From: Chrysoporthe austroafricana
Lineage: Eukaryota; Ascomycota; Sordariomycetes; Diaporthales; Cryphonectriaceae
Direction of reading: 5' to 3'
NCBI GenBank assembly: GCA_001051155.2
Contig: JYIP02000001.1
Coordinates: 1,550,001-1,614,000 of the forward strand
Length of the DNA: 64,000 nucleotides
Position numbers and translations under genes: made by a program. Below, piece after piece: positions 22,599-34,863 of this stretch. The notes under the pieces were generated by a model that worked only from the letters and a program-made list of their open reading frames with translations, searched no databases and had not been told where the DNA came from. Each line of letters opens with the position of its first letter. Within the stretch, counting starts at the first letter, position 1.

Positions 22599-24185
22599 TT
22601 GGCGAAGGGCGACTTGGCCCCCCGGACGAATTTCGGCAACAGGCACAGCCACCCAGGGAATCGTATTCGAGAAGCTTGCCATGCAATGTCTTCCGCGATG
22701 CGCAACAATGGCAATGTCATCAAAGGCACTGGGGCTTTTACTGCGTCTGCGGGGCGATGATACACGGTACTGCCCTGAGCGATGCCAGGGGTGAGCGATT
22801 CAGCAGGAGACGAGGGGCTTGATGCCAGTCTTGGCGAACCTTATCTGGTTCCAGCCACTGAAAGCAACCCCTGCCTGGGCTGTCTTGCTTCCAAGCTCGA
22901 CTGCAAGATAGCAGCAAAGTTTATTTCCCACCGGGATTCTACGTCATCCTCACGCCGAACCCCCAGAATCCGACCGATTCGACAGCATCTGAATTCTCCC
23001 CTGTCTCAACTCGCCGCTCGGGCGGCCTCTCCCCCCTCCTCTCGGCTGGCAAGCTTACCCCTCGTGACCGACAAGCTTCACGCCACGGCAGCATCTCCGA
23101 CGCTGATCAGGTGTCGTCCCTGGCAATCTCATCGAGTCAGGAACGTCGCGCTGGCAACTGTCATGTTACCCCTGAGCTGCATGGAAGCCTGCGTGGAAGC
23201 TATGAAGAACATTTGAGGAATGATTCTACCATCGGGCGCTACACTATGCAAGGCCTGAGTCGAGTCCGCAGGGGAAAAGCCTGAGCATAGCGTCGCTCGG
23301 TAGCCTCTCTCACGGTGGAATTCTGTCCCGCATCCACCAGCTTCTCTTTCTACTTTACATCTCATCGTCACATGCACGTATATTATGAAAGCACAAGCAA
23401 CACACAGCCCTCCCAGTACACGCTAGGGGGCGCCCACGACCACGAGAATTGGAAAACATGAGGTTATTGAAACCCCTTTTGGCATGTATGGAAGGCGTAG
23501 GAAAATGGGCAGGCACACTTGGACGGAAAGGGGAGATACCCACACATCACACCTCGGGACGAGGTGATAGGTTTCCTTTGCGCTGGAGAAGGGAGTTTGG
23601 AGATCAATTGAATACATTCTCACGGTGGATACATTCATGGAACCTGGAAGAGGCGTTCTGGGTGTCTAGACTGAATCTGAAAAAAAAAAAATTTTTTCTC
23701 GCTGCATACGCTGGTTTTTTGCCTTCGCAGTGTCTCCTGCTGGTCTCAGGTGACATCCAGAGAGCTGTCTCACAATCCAGGAGGGGGGCAATTAAGACGA
23801 ATCCGCTTGCCACAACATGCAGTTGCTGGTTGAATATGCATCTTCCTCCATACATCCAACCCAAGATACTGACCGACAAATCTTGGCACGTCGAGCTAAG
23901 TCGGCATGACACGCCGTACCACCCACCCCAAATTTCGACCTGCATACCTCCGGATCACAGCCCGGCCAAGGCCACCGCCCTCCGGAACTGCGCTGCATGC
24001 GCGTGCCCGAATCCGGACAGATCAGGTAGAGATTGAAACAGACCACCGCATCACGTCGATTCTCCACTGCTGGCACTAGGGACGACGATCGCTTCCAATG
24101 CCATTTTATTGCCGTGGCAGCCGTAGTGGCAGGCGAGAGCCCGCTCGGCCGAGAATTGCCTGCCAAGGGGGGGGAGCCACCTCGG

Positions 24186-24189
<4 letters not shown>

Positions 24190-24228
<39 letters not shown>

Positions 24229-24330
24229 CTTTTTTTTTTTTTTTCTTTNCCGTTGGTCGTGGCGCGGGGGGGGGGGTGTCCCCCTTTGGGCTTTTTTTTT
24301 TTTTTTTTCTTTTTTTTTTTCTTCTTCTTC
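24190..24330. repeat. Poly-T / poly-G low-complexity block with one N
   Basis: Two T-rich runs (about 24190-24248 and 24293-24330) flank an undetermined base at 24249 and a run of 10 or more G. This looks like an unresolved homopolymer or a local assembly artefact. Any reading frame across it is meaningless. Confidence 0.85.
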
Positions 24331-27300
24331 TCCTTTCGGGTTGGGTACCATACGTATGCCTGCCTGGGCTTGCCGCCGGGGCTGTGATCTGGCTTCTCAC
24401 ACTAGCGCCATCGGCCGCGAGAGAGAGGCCTGCGGGAAGGGTGCAGTAGTGTTCGCCTGGCGCCGTCCCAAGGCTCCGGCGCGCAACAGGCGCCAGCCGG
24501 TTAAATCTTTTACCCGCTAGGTCTCGGCCAGAAGGTTAACAAGGGCGGTATTGGCCACCCGTCTGTTTGAAGAGGCGTGTCACATTGTCGTCCTGCCCGG
24601 CACCCCGAGCGGTGCCCGGCGAGGTGCGGCAGAGGCAAAGTGCAGCTTTTTGGATATCAAATTTGGCAGAAGAGGACGGCTGACGTTCTCATCACACAGC
24701 ATCGGGGTCGATCTCCAAATTGGCATATTCGACCGAGCATCCCGCAGGCTTGGCCTCCCTGATGACCATTCTCGAGAGTCTCGGCAGCGGGAGGCCGGGG
24801 GGCATGTTCGCCGCCAAGCCTGCGGAGGACGAACCTCTGCAGCTTCGCGAGTGCGATTCCCGAGCCGCTCGGGTCTGCTCCGTCCGCGCAAACTCTATTT
24901 TTGCGTCATTTGCAAACGTAGAGTTTGACGCGTGCCTGGCGGCGGACGGTGGTAACGAGGCCAGGATACCAAATTTTGTTTATATTGATGCCGCCCGCGT
25001 GCGGCCGCGTCACTGCGTGCAGCCGTCCGGGCTGCAACTCGTCTGCGAGGCCGAGATCCAGCGCGCGGCCAGGCACGCCACGGACGAAAGGAACAGGAGG
25101 TCGTGTCTCTCTCGCTGGTCGAGCCGAGTTGTGTCGTCTCGAGCACGGGATCGCGACGCAACCCTGCAATTGTGAAGCGCATCAGGGCGCCAGAGCAAGG
25201 ACACCGCATTGCGGCATCCGAAAAATCCATTGGGCCGTGCGTGCGCAGCATCCCAGGTCGTCTTCGGATCCGCGTGCACACGGATGAGTGCTTCGACCTT
25301 GGGCGTGACCCCTCGCGCAAAAGAGCTTGTGACAGACAGGGTAGGGAAGATCTGCAGCATGCTTGGGCGGCCGACCATTCCGAGCCCTCTGAATGGCTCC
25401 CAGTTCCCTCCGAGAGATTACGGCTGCATGGTGACGACGAACCAGAGCAGGTTCCCTCGGCACTTGCCCGATGGTCTCAAAATGGTCCCTGGAATAAGTT
25501 GGCAGGACTATCAAGACGGCGTGAGATGTCGAGCTAGGCCGGCCGGACCCTGATCCAGTCAATCGGACGGTAACATTCTTCTAGAAGAACGCATCGAAGA
25601 GGCCAAGCGACTAGCGCGGATGTGCTCAGAACCACGGAGGAGCTGGTTGAAAGGATAATGCCTCCAACCGAGACAGGTCTCGCGAGGGCGTGGTGGCACT
25701 CCGGCGCGTCTTTTTTTTTTCTTGTGGTGGCGCACCACAAGGCTGACGACCGGAAGGCTGAATTTTTTTCAGGTCTGGCGGCCCGCGGGATGTGGGCAGC
25801 CGTGCCGCCTCCAAGGAGGTGCGCAGGTACGTACCACAGGGTCTACCACCCAGTACCCAGCATGCAGTACCTGCCGCCTGTGGGTCTCACCACCGCCACA
25901 GGCGTCGAATCGCTGCTTTCCCTAGCGTCGAGGTTCCACTCACAAGCTAGGAGGTGGTGGGTATCCAGCAACGCGACTTGGGCGGTTCAGATTCGAGGCG
26001 TGCTCTGTGTGGACCCCACAACCCCTTTTTCTCCCCTCGCAAGACCATGCCTCATCCTGTTTGTTGGATCTGGCGGTGCTAGCTCGGTGTTGTGACAAGC
26101 CTCATCCGATCTTGCTGATCCCCAGCTTCGGATCCGCACTTCACCACCTACCATGGTACATTCTCTAGCACGTGGTGCTAGTAATTTCAGCTTGCGGCTC
26201 ACCGAATCTCTGCCCCCTTTTGACGGCTCTGTAAGTAAAGCGAACTTGCTCTATCAGACTGGCTGACTGACGACATAATTAAGCTGAACACGCTGGAGTT
26301 CTGAAGCTGGAGAGGTGCTGACGGCTCCGTTCACCCTTAGGGGCGATTCGGACACATGGTCGCGCTGCGTCCTGCTGTATCTCCAGGGGGCTCCTTGCAG
26401 CATCCTACCAGAGTATGCCGTGGTAGCATGCAAGTTGTTCCCTGGACTTGAAGCGCAAGCGATCCCCGCTCTGCGCAGTATCAGGAGGTCCCCTGATGGG
26501 TGCTCACATGACAGCCTAAGGTAAGTTCGATGCTACTGTTTGATGCCTGAGATGCGAGTATGCCCATCCGTGCGGTCTGTGGCATTCCTTGACGCTTCGA
26601 GGCTGTGTTGTTGTCAATCATGCGCAATGCGTTGTCTTGTTGTCCTGGCGGACATAATTCGGGTGTGGTGCTGCCTGCCCAGTCGCCCTGGCATGATCCT
26701 GCCTGCCGCTCAGGATAAGGTTTGGCTCTACCCTTGGCTGCATCGATCTTGACGTAACGCCTGTGTTGCAGGTCCACGACGGCCAACGACCCTCCGGTCT
26801 GGCGTCTTAATAAGATGCGTCCTGTGGCGGCTGTCTCAGGGCCCTCTCCTCATTGCACAGACCCATGTCCTGGGTGGATTCTCAGGGGCCTGCGCGACCG
26901 GCTCTAGTCAGACTCCGACGGAAACATCCCACATCGCTGTTGTGGTGTAGAAGTGCATCGGCAGCTCGAAGAGAACGCATCACAGCTTGGAGATAGAGTT
27001 CTTCTAGGGCTTCCATGACATCTTCCACGCGCCTTTCATCTTGGCTCACGCCGATCTATGTAGCTAGCCGTTGCAACCGACTGAAGGCTCTAGTGAAGCT
27101 TATGCTGGAGTTTCTAGAAGACTTCCATGACTCGTCGGTCGACTCCTCCGACCATGCAGGCATCTTGAGGGTACGGCGGCTTTCCACAGACTCCCATTTC
27201 GACATATCAGATTTTCTTCGACAAACTGCAGCCTAGCATTATTCGGGGTCCAGGGAGGGCAGAGTAGGCAAGCCTCGTGATGCTTGACGCGGACTTGCGG

Positions 27301-28269
27301 TCAGCACTGAGGTGTGCGTTCTCGCGAAGCTTAACTGTAGTCTGGCAGCGAAGAGGGTGTGGCAATTTAGCGTGCGAGATCCGACCCAATCTCGAATGGC
27401 GAGCAGCCCTGATCAATGCAAGGCAACTTAGCGCATGCCAGCACATCGGCTGCCGATGGTTGGGGAGAGTGGTTGCCGTCGAAACCTGGCAGTTCCGCGG
27501 ATACCCGCACTCTTTTGGCGAAGCAGCAACACAGCAATGCGAAGGTTAGCCAAAAATTAGGGTATGAACGGCACACCCGCATGCATGGTAGGGAACCCAA
27601 TGTGCGGATTCTCCATGCGGATGTGCAAACTGGTCTTGGATAGGCATCTCTTAGTTCGGGTAAGGCCATTATTTCTGCGTAAGACGGCATCGACGGCGCA
27701 AACTCGTCTAAGGCCACAAGCTCTCGTTTCACATTCCTGGAGAAATAGAAGGAGAACACTGACAGTTGTGACGCCGAGAGAGAGAAGAGTCCTTGTTTTT
27801 TTTTCCAGCGAGTGGAAGGGAGATGAACCAAGATGCAAGCCTGCCATGCTGTAGGGGCTTTCAAAGTGCTTTTCATAGAAGCGACAGCCCATACCTAGAT
27901 AGGCTGATATAATCTTAATGCCGAGAAGGAGTTTGAGACAACAGAAAACATTCTGCTTTATGAAGTTCCTTGAGCCCTAGGGACTTTCGCCAGCGGTGGG
28001 AAGGAGCGAGCAAGAGTCTACAAGTCGTGAGCTTGCTCAGAAAGGGAAATCTAACGCAGGGGCAATGCGGACCTTCAACTACTTCAAAATGTCGAATCAC
28101 TATGCGAGTGGCTTCCACAGCCATAAAGACGTTCCACTTGTACTGATTCTTGCCTACCAAAATAAGAAAGACCAGTTGTGGCGGCCTTCTAAGTTGTGAT
28201 CAGGGGCGACACGAGGCCCATGACCCTCGCTCGAAATTTGTGACAAAGTCATACAAGACCATCGTTCCC

Positions 28270-28422
28270 ATGTCGTCGTCCTCAAAATCCGAATCCCAGC
28301 AAAGTAGCAGTATATCCCGCGAGGATTGCTTCGCGACTATTCGCACGGGCGGACGTCAGTGCTTCTGGTTCCTCGAAAAAGAGGTTGCTAACAGACCACT
28401 GAACGTATGGTTCTCAGGTTAG
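28270..28422 (+). pseudogene. Possible remnant of a FAD-dependent monooxygenase
   Basis: A 50-codon frame ends with CFATIRTGGRQCFWFLEKEV, then a GT donor-like site. The 'aromatic-F-x-E-K' layout resembles the substrate-side strand of fungal FAD monooxygenases. Nothing convincing for the FAD site or the GDA motif remains nearby. Weak; shape only. Confidence 0.15.
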
Positions 28423-30118
28423 ATCGTGCTCATCACCCTGGGAAAAGGCTCCAACAAATAGTGCCAGTAGGCATCTTGCCTCGCCACAACGTCAGCATGA
28501 GGGGTCTCTTCACCGTGAAGTGAAGTCCACCGAGTGGTTGTACTCTAAGTTCTTCAAGGAGCGAAGTGCTTCACTGGCTGGGGAAGGTCGTGATCGCATC
28601 GTATACAGTCGTCAGGCGATGCGAGCATGGGTCCAAGACGGACATATCCACCTCGACCGAGTAGTTGTATGAGACGGTGTGCACATGGTCTAAAGGGAGG
28701 CAAGGCTGCATATGTTGTTGACGAGTGAAAGAGACGACCGCGAAGTCCTCAAAAAGATTGAAGAGGTGACGTTAAACCTGCTTACTAAGTTCCTAAGCCC
28801 ACGCCGCAGTTACGGCCGTACACCTTCCTTCTGTTCCTCGCGCATCTCGGAATGAAATGGCAATCAGAAGCGGCATGACGTGCAGAGTGCCCATCACACT
28901 GCATGACGCGGTCTCGCGCCCATCGATGTCGGACGAATCGGCCGAGCTCAGCCTTGACCCCCGTGGCAATCCTGTCCTTGGTGCGCCCCAGACATCTTGT
29001 AGACCTCAGCTACTCTGCTGATGGAGAAGTCGCGGTGACCTGGGTCGTGACAAAAATGGGAAAATGGTGTGCTCTAGACATGCCGAATCACCACACAAAT
29101 GCATAACTTCTACCGTCTGTAAAGGCTGTCGGTCACCGTCCAGAAGGGTGGCAATGCTGTGTGGCTTGCCAGTGCCACTGTAAACCCTGCAGCAAGCCTG
29201 GCCGTGTCCTGGGAGATAGTTTCGTTGTAAAGCGAGCCAGTCCGTAAGACGAATGTCGTGCAGGGTGGGCCTTCTGCACGGTGAAGCAAAGCGATCTTCC
29301 CGAGTGTTGATCCGACCACGGGATGACGGCTCCCTGGTTACATGAATTGAGGGGAGGGGCGTCTCCTCGCGCTTATTGTTCGATCTTCCCAGGCCTGTTT
29401 CTCGTTGTCAACGGATGCCGATGCCCAGAGCATCGCCACACACGTTGCAGCATTAATAACCTTGGCCAGGCCATGGACATGCAAGCTGCGCTAAAGACTA
29501 TCAGCATAGGTATAGACGGCCGAGACTAATCAGAAACTTTGCCAATAATAGACGACGGCTTTTACATCCCCGCCTCACCACTGGAGTAGCATGTTAACAT
29601 GGGCCCCGACATCAAGGGTGATATCCTTCGGGCTGTCGTTCCTTGGCCCTCTGGAAACGGACATCGCGGACATCACACACACTTTGACCCCTCAGTACCA
29701 CGACAGCGTGATCCAAAGACAACAGACGAGCTCAAATGAAGCGGTAGTGAGAGTGCGATGTGTGGGCAACCGCTCGACCGGGTCTCGTCAGATCTGGAAG
29801 GTGTCGAGTCACTGCAGTGACACTAGTTTTGCTCACGTATGCTGAACGCACAGGTGTGATGCACTACAATATGCTTTGTTCTGTGTGGTATCATCTAATG
29901 TTTGGTCAGCGCCCATGTTCTGTATATGCAGATCTGCACACAGCTAGCGTCCTGGTTCAGCCTCCGTTCGCCATTATATGCCTTCCTCTAGCAATTGTGA
30001 TCTCAGTAGGTTGATGCCTGTGGCTATGACCGATGCCTGCTACGCCCGACGAGCATTCTCTGGCTCAACTGGAACCTACGGGATTGATGCTGCGAAGAGC
30101 GGCGCCAATCCAATTCTC

Positions 30119-31397
30119 TCAAGCCCTATTACGGGGCTGCCGTTTGGGCCGAATAGCCACCAGTTCGGGCACTGCCTGGCGTGCCGTCCGGCTCCTGAGT
30201 TCATTATTAATGATCTGGACACCATCGATGAGCAATCCCGTGGTCTTCTTCATCTCCTCAAGCTGCCTCGTCTCGTTGCGATAGGCTATGATCTGCTGCA
30301 TCCGCTCTTCCGACATGCGCCACTCCTTGGGGAACTTGGGCTTGGCCTTGATCTTGTGATGTCTCAAGTCCAGCGGTACATCCGCGAAGTCGTCCGTGGG
30401 GTCCTGTACGTAGACACCAAGTAAGCATATTATCGTCTTCAATGGTCGCGTCGAGGCATGGGGGCATCTCTCTGACCTTTGCATCCGCGACCAACTTCTC
30501 CACTGTTTCGGCCAGATAGCGCTTGTTCTGGGCCTGGTGCTCAAATGACTCGCAGCTCATCTTGACGGTCTGCTTCTCTGGGTTGTACCGCGGACCAGCG
30601 AGCTTCTTCATCTTCTCTTGCTGGGTGTCCGTGAGACCAAAGTCTGCCGGGCTGAACTCCACAACCACCTTCTTCTCGGCCGGATGAAATTCGCCCATGT
30701 ATGTTGTATAACGGAATCGCAGGGGCTCGTTCATCGTCGGGGGCTCGAAAGGTTTCGCAAACTCTAGGTTCAGTCTGTCAGCCATAAAGTTGTCTATGGT
30801 TCAACAACCCCGCCCTTCTCCAGCAGCTTAGCCACACTCACTCGCTAACAGGGGCATCTCCCAGATGGCTATCCGCGCATATGCTCTCTGCTCCCGGTGC
30901 TCCTCCAACTTAGCGTGCGCAATGTCGGTCATATCGTTTTCCTTAAACTCGTCGTTGTCGTCATTAGTGATGAGGTCATTGTCCGGTTCCTCATCATCCC
31001 AGAATGCATCCTTATGCGGCTTGACGATTGTTCTTAGAGGGCGCGTTGTGTCGTGGAACGAGTCGATCCTCTTAGCCAAACCCACATCATCGATGCCGGC
31101 AAGGTCAGCCCGGAGGGCGTCCAGTACACCGAACTCGTCGTCCTCGGCCATAAGAGATCTTGTGATCTGGCTTGGACGCATGTTGCGATACTTGAGATCC
31201 TCTGCCTGGTCCTCTTCCTCCCAGTGGTCAAATACGGTGGGCTTGGCCGCGCCATCGTCGGATACCTTCACTTCCTTGAAGGAGCCACCCCCCACGGATT
31301 TCCATGCTACAAAGACCTTTGGGCCGACATTTCGAATGGGTCTTTGGCTCCTGCTGCTGCTGCACACCAGCCGCAGTGATCTGGCGGCTGATGCCAT
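30119..31397 (-). CDS. RSM24: Mitochondrial small-subunit ribosomal protein mS35 (Rsm24)
   Basis: Exons 31397-30842, 30793-30477 and 30403-30119; introns of 48 bp (GTGAGT...CATAG) and 73 bp (GTCAGA...TACAG); 385 aa. The N-terminus is Arg/Ser-rich without acidic residues (MASAARSLRLVCSSSRSQRP), as for a mitochondrial presequence. The mS35 core is clear: FAKPFEPP, LRFRYTTYMGEFHPAEKKVVVEF, MKKLAGPRYNPE, KMSCESFEHQAQNKRYL, then DPTDDFADVPLDLRHHKIKAKPKFPKEW. It would sit in the mitoribosomal small subunit. The second donor (GTCAGA) is unusual, but the join restores VADAK-DPTDDF. It is divergent from the ALG13-like gene. Confidence 0.9.
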
Positions 31398-32068
31398 CTT
31401 GGAAGGGTTGGAGCGTAGTTGTCAGATCATTGGGGCCATGCACTGCTCCCAAGCCACCGCAGAAGTCAACTTTGAGCGAAGCTCTTTTTAAGTGGACCCC
31501 CCATGTTCCCCAACTCTTGATTGCAGCCAGCAACCAACCAGCGTCCCATTCCGGGCCGCTCTTTGATCCGACCAGGCCAATCAGCTAATCTCAATCTGCA
31601 CAGCAAACTCACCGCCTGGTCCGTGCTCACTTACACGATAACTGGAGGTGATAAGCAATTCTGCCACTCAATTAAGCCAAGATGCAACTTCACCACCCAG
31701 CCCTGGACCGAGAGGTGGGTGAGCATTCAATCTCTCAGCGCTGCCAGCTTGTTCCTTGGCCTATTCGAGTACTGCACTGAAGTACGTCGATTTTCGCCAC
31801 TATACCAAGCTTAGTGTCTGCAAGCTCCCAGCATCCTCTACTTGGTAGTCATCATCCTCTGCACTAGCCAACTCGTCCAGATCTTGAAGCTCACCTTCGT
31901 CTCCATCAAGTTTCTCATTCAGAAGATCTTCAACAGCATTGGCATCGAGTTTGATATCGAGTTTCTTATCGTTCTCACCGACACATCTCTAATCTTGGGC
32001 GCTAGGATCACACCATCACTCCTTCCACCATCAACGAAAACTTCAACTTCATCCGGATCAATCTTAAG
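31398..32068. promoter_or_regulatory. Divergent promoter region with an acidic antisense frame
   Basis: This spacer lies between mS35 (minus) and the ALG13-like gene (plus). On the minus strand about 31812-31993 reads as an acidic, coding-like peptide ending at a stop (see findings). Otherwise no gene. Confidence 0.4.
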
Positions 32069-32851
32069 ATGAAACCTGTTGAGAGCGGCCGTGTGGCCCT
32101 CGTCACCGGAGGCGCCACCGTAGTCTTTAAGGAGCTCATTGATGAGACCCTCACTGCCAAATTCTTCAAAACCCTCCAACGCAGCGGCTTTTCCACTCTC
32201 CTCCTACAATGTGGCAGCTACCATGATGAGGTGATGAAGAAGCTAGCCGAGACTAGACATGAGAACCTCTCCATCGACACCTTCGACTTCGACTCGGACC
32301 TGAAGGAGCGGATGAAGGAGTGTCGCGGTGAGGCTGATGTCCGGCCTGCTGGTGTTGTCATCAGCCATGCTGGTGAGTTCACTCTCAGTTCACTAGACTG
32401 CCTCTATACTATTGATCTGTCACGCCGTTGCCTTCGTCTCATTAAGTAGCATCCTGACTGTAACCCGCCAGGTACCGGCACCATTGCCGACTGTGCTGAG
32501 ATCCAGGTTGCCCAAATCATTGTCGCCAATCCCAACCTGATGGACAACCACCAGGCAGACTTCGCCAGCGCTATGGCCCGAGATCATGCCACCATCATCC
32601 ATGGTCACCTTGGGTAAGTTCTTTTCCAAGTTCATACGGCACAAGTATTGTTTCTGTGCAACCAAATTGAGTTCAATCGATGACTAACGATCCATCTTTT
32701 CAGCTTACTAGATGAGGCTATCCGCGAGGCACTTGAGGTCATAAAAGACACTGGTCTAGACCTGCTCGGCCCATACCAAGAACCTGGCTTTCCAGTTCGA
32801 GAGGAGGACCGCCTGACCTTCCTGGATCAAGTGATCGCCGTTGACCTGTAA
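32069..32851 (+). CDS. ALG13-like UDP-GlcNAc transferase subunit
   Basis: Exons 32069-32372, 32472-32613 and 32704-32851; introns of 99 bp (GTGAGT...GCCAG) and 90 bp (GTAAGT...TTCAG); 197 aa. The N-terminal Rossmann strand reads ALVTGGATVVFKELI (canonical Alg13: VTVGAT.SFDxLI) and the donor-binding half reads VVISHAGTGTIADC, then NPNLMDNHQADFA. Those HAG-GT and DNHQ motifs identify the family. Alg13 pairs with membrane-bound Alg14 on the ER to add the second GlcNAc to dolichol-PP-GlcNAc. Here Val-Gly is Gly-Gly, the usual 'LDAL...VPLI' segment reads ADCAEIQVAQIIV, and the C-terminus adds about 30 residues (YQEPGFPVREEDRLTFLDQV). It may be a divergent paralog or lineage-diverged ALG13; I cannot tell which. 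Confidence 0.75.
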
Positions 32852-34863
32852 TGGTCTGGAGAGAAAGGGGGTGTTTCTGCCTGAATTGAAGCGTGGCGTT
32901 TGACGGAATTTTTGCCCTTCTTGGGCCGATGAGATAACCAGCACGTCTAGGAAAGGACCATCACTAGGGATCAGGACAAGTAGGAAAGACAGAGAGACCA
33001 AAGTGTGACCTCGTACTCACTCTACCACTTCTTCATCCTGAAGACATAAAAATATTACTATTCTTACAGTATTTGATTTAGTGACCGATCTGCTGCGCTG
33101 GAATCATGTAGTAGCATAGGATCTACTAATTGGTCTGTGGTGAAATTTGAAATGTAGCCTAGTATAGATCGACCTGGCAGCTAAATCGTGCAAGTAGGAA
33201 TCATTGTGTAACTGCGGTGAGCAAGTGCCGCAATATTACTTGCATACTTCAATATTCACATTCCCGCTCAATGATGGGAAGAATCTGCATGCAGGCATGA
33301 TTCAGGCATGCAGAAAGATCCATCAGTGGCCTACATCAGGCAGGCGAACAGCTGATCCAACAGGTCCTCTAAATCAATGATTGTCCGTTCTCCCGAGACT
33401 TGTCTCTTTTTAAAAGATAGGAGCTGCAGATATCCTTCCGCCAAGCACAGTACCTATTTTAACGAGTCTCTCTTCCAATTTATTGACTATGTGGAACTTC
33501 CTTTAACATTTTCAGCCTGCTGAAGCGCCCTCTGTCTTAAGATAGTCTATGATAGACGGTCAATCCACTGGATTCGATCCTGAGTAGAGAATATCAGCTC
33601 ACGAGCCAACTCGCAACCTTACAAGCTACGATGATACTAGTATATTGAAAGGGTGCACTGTTAGTCAGTATAACCAGTCAGCGCCTATGAGTCTCTCAAG
33701 ACCCGGCACCAAAGTGTTGTATGGCAACCCCTCAAAAGCAGTCTGACAATCAAAGCATGCGTTCCAAATCCGCCAGTAGGGAGTCTTCCCGGCTCATCGG
33801 TGGTCCCTACAGTAGGTTGCTCGCGTTCTCCCTAGGGCGGTGCTCCAAATAGTAAAGCACGATTGTCAAATTGCCCTTTGCGCCCTTTGTCCTTGTCTTC
33901 ACGTCTCTGGTCAACCTTGAACATTGTTAAATTGACATTAACTTGATATCACGGCTGCTCATTCCTGTTGCAGTCCACTGAGATGCGTCAGTGTCTGTAT
34001 CTGACTGGATAAGCCAGTTGCATGGGTATGAAGAGAGATATTGTTGTGCCTTGCCATTACTCCAAACAGTGCTAGTACTCATTTGTCAAAAGTAATTCTT
34101 GATCGCTCCACAAAGTCGGATCATCACGCCCTCGACTCGTGAGAGAATGTTATAATTCGTCTTGTTTCTAGCTAATTACACAAAAAAGAAAAACAAATAG
34201 CAGAAATAGAGTTTACGATTACAGTATTTCCTCCATCACGAGTACATTCCTCTGTGAAGACTCAGGCGCGTCAAAACATGGCATGGCAATACCTGCTGCA
34301 CATACTGGAATGGGCCAACCCACTAGGTAGCGACGCTGTTATCGGGTTGGGTTGGGGGATACTCCTATGTATGAAAAGGTAGCACGATATATTATAGTCA
34401 TGTATTCCTACTTCCCGAGGGACGAGTCGATGGTGACAGATTCATTGTCCGCTCTAAGCCGTTAGTGAATGCTGGAGCCCCACGGCAATTCAGTGAATAC
34501 CAACACAATTCAACACCAAACCGATCTGCAGAACTTCAATAGCTTCCATTGACATTGTGAAGACGTTGTCAACATCCTTTAGGATCTATCACCTCCATAC
34601 AGACCATTCGACCTCAACAGCTTGATCAAGCTATTATACTTCGTCCGCGACATCACCACCTGCCTGTCACAGTAGCAAGTAAATATATAAGGCGCACTCA
34701 CCCATCTAATCATAATCCTGTTCCTCACGAAAGAATCGCAGTAGCAGCAGACAGACAGTCGAGCCAACAGCCCAGCTATCCTCCGCAGAACGCAAATAGT
34801 CCCCCCAAAACAAAGCCTCGGCCTCCTCCGTCTCGCACAACTTATTCTTTACCTCAGCACGAA
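32852..34863. other. 2.0-kb AT-rich intergenic region
   Basis: No frame with family character on either strand. It contains the 3' end of the ALG13-like gene and, on its right, the promoter of the secreted lysozyme-like gene. Confidence 0.5.

Larger units (their letters stand above)
22599..30118. other. 7.5-kb gene-poor region
   Basis: No gene is supported on either strand. Frames from 24551 to 26100 overlap on both strands with Arg/Ser/Pro-rich content and no motifs. The region includes the poly-T/N artefact (24190-24330) and a possible decayed flavoprotein monooxygenase near 28270. I recognise no transposon ends, reverse transcriptase or transposase. Confidence 0.45.

Noticed and set aside
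24551..25562. Several overlapping frames above 100 codons on both strands
   Set aside because: Symmetric openness of GC-rich DNA with no family motif; next to the poly-T/N artefact.
33571..33600. GATTCGATCC stretch resembling a tRNA B box
   Set aside because: No A box or cloverleaf could be drawn around it.
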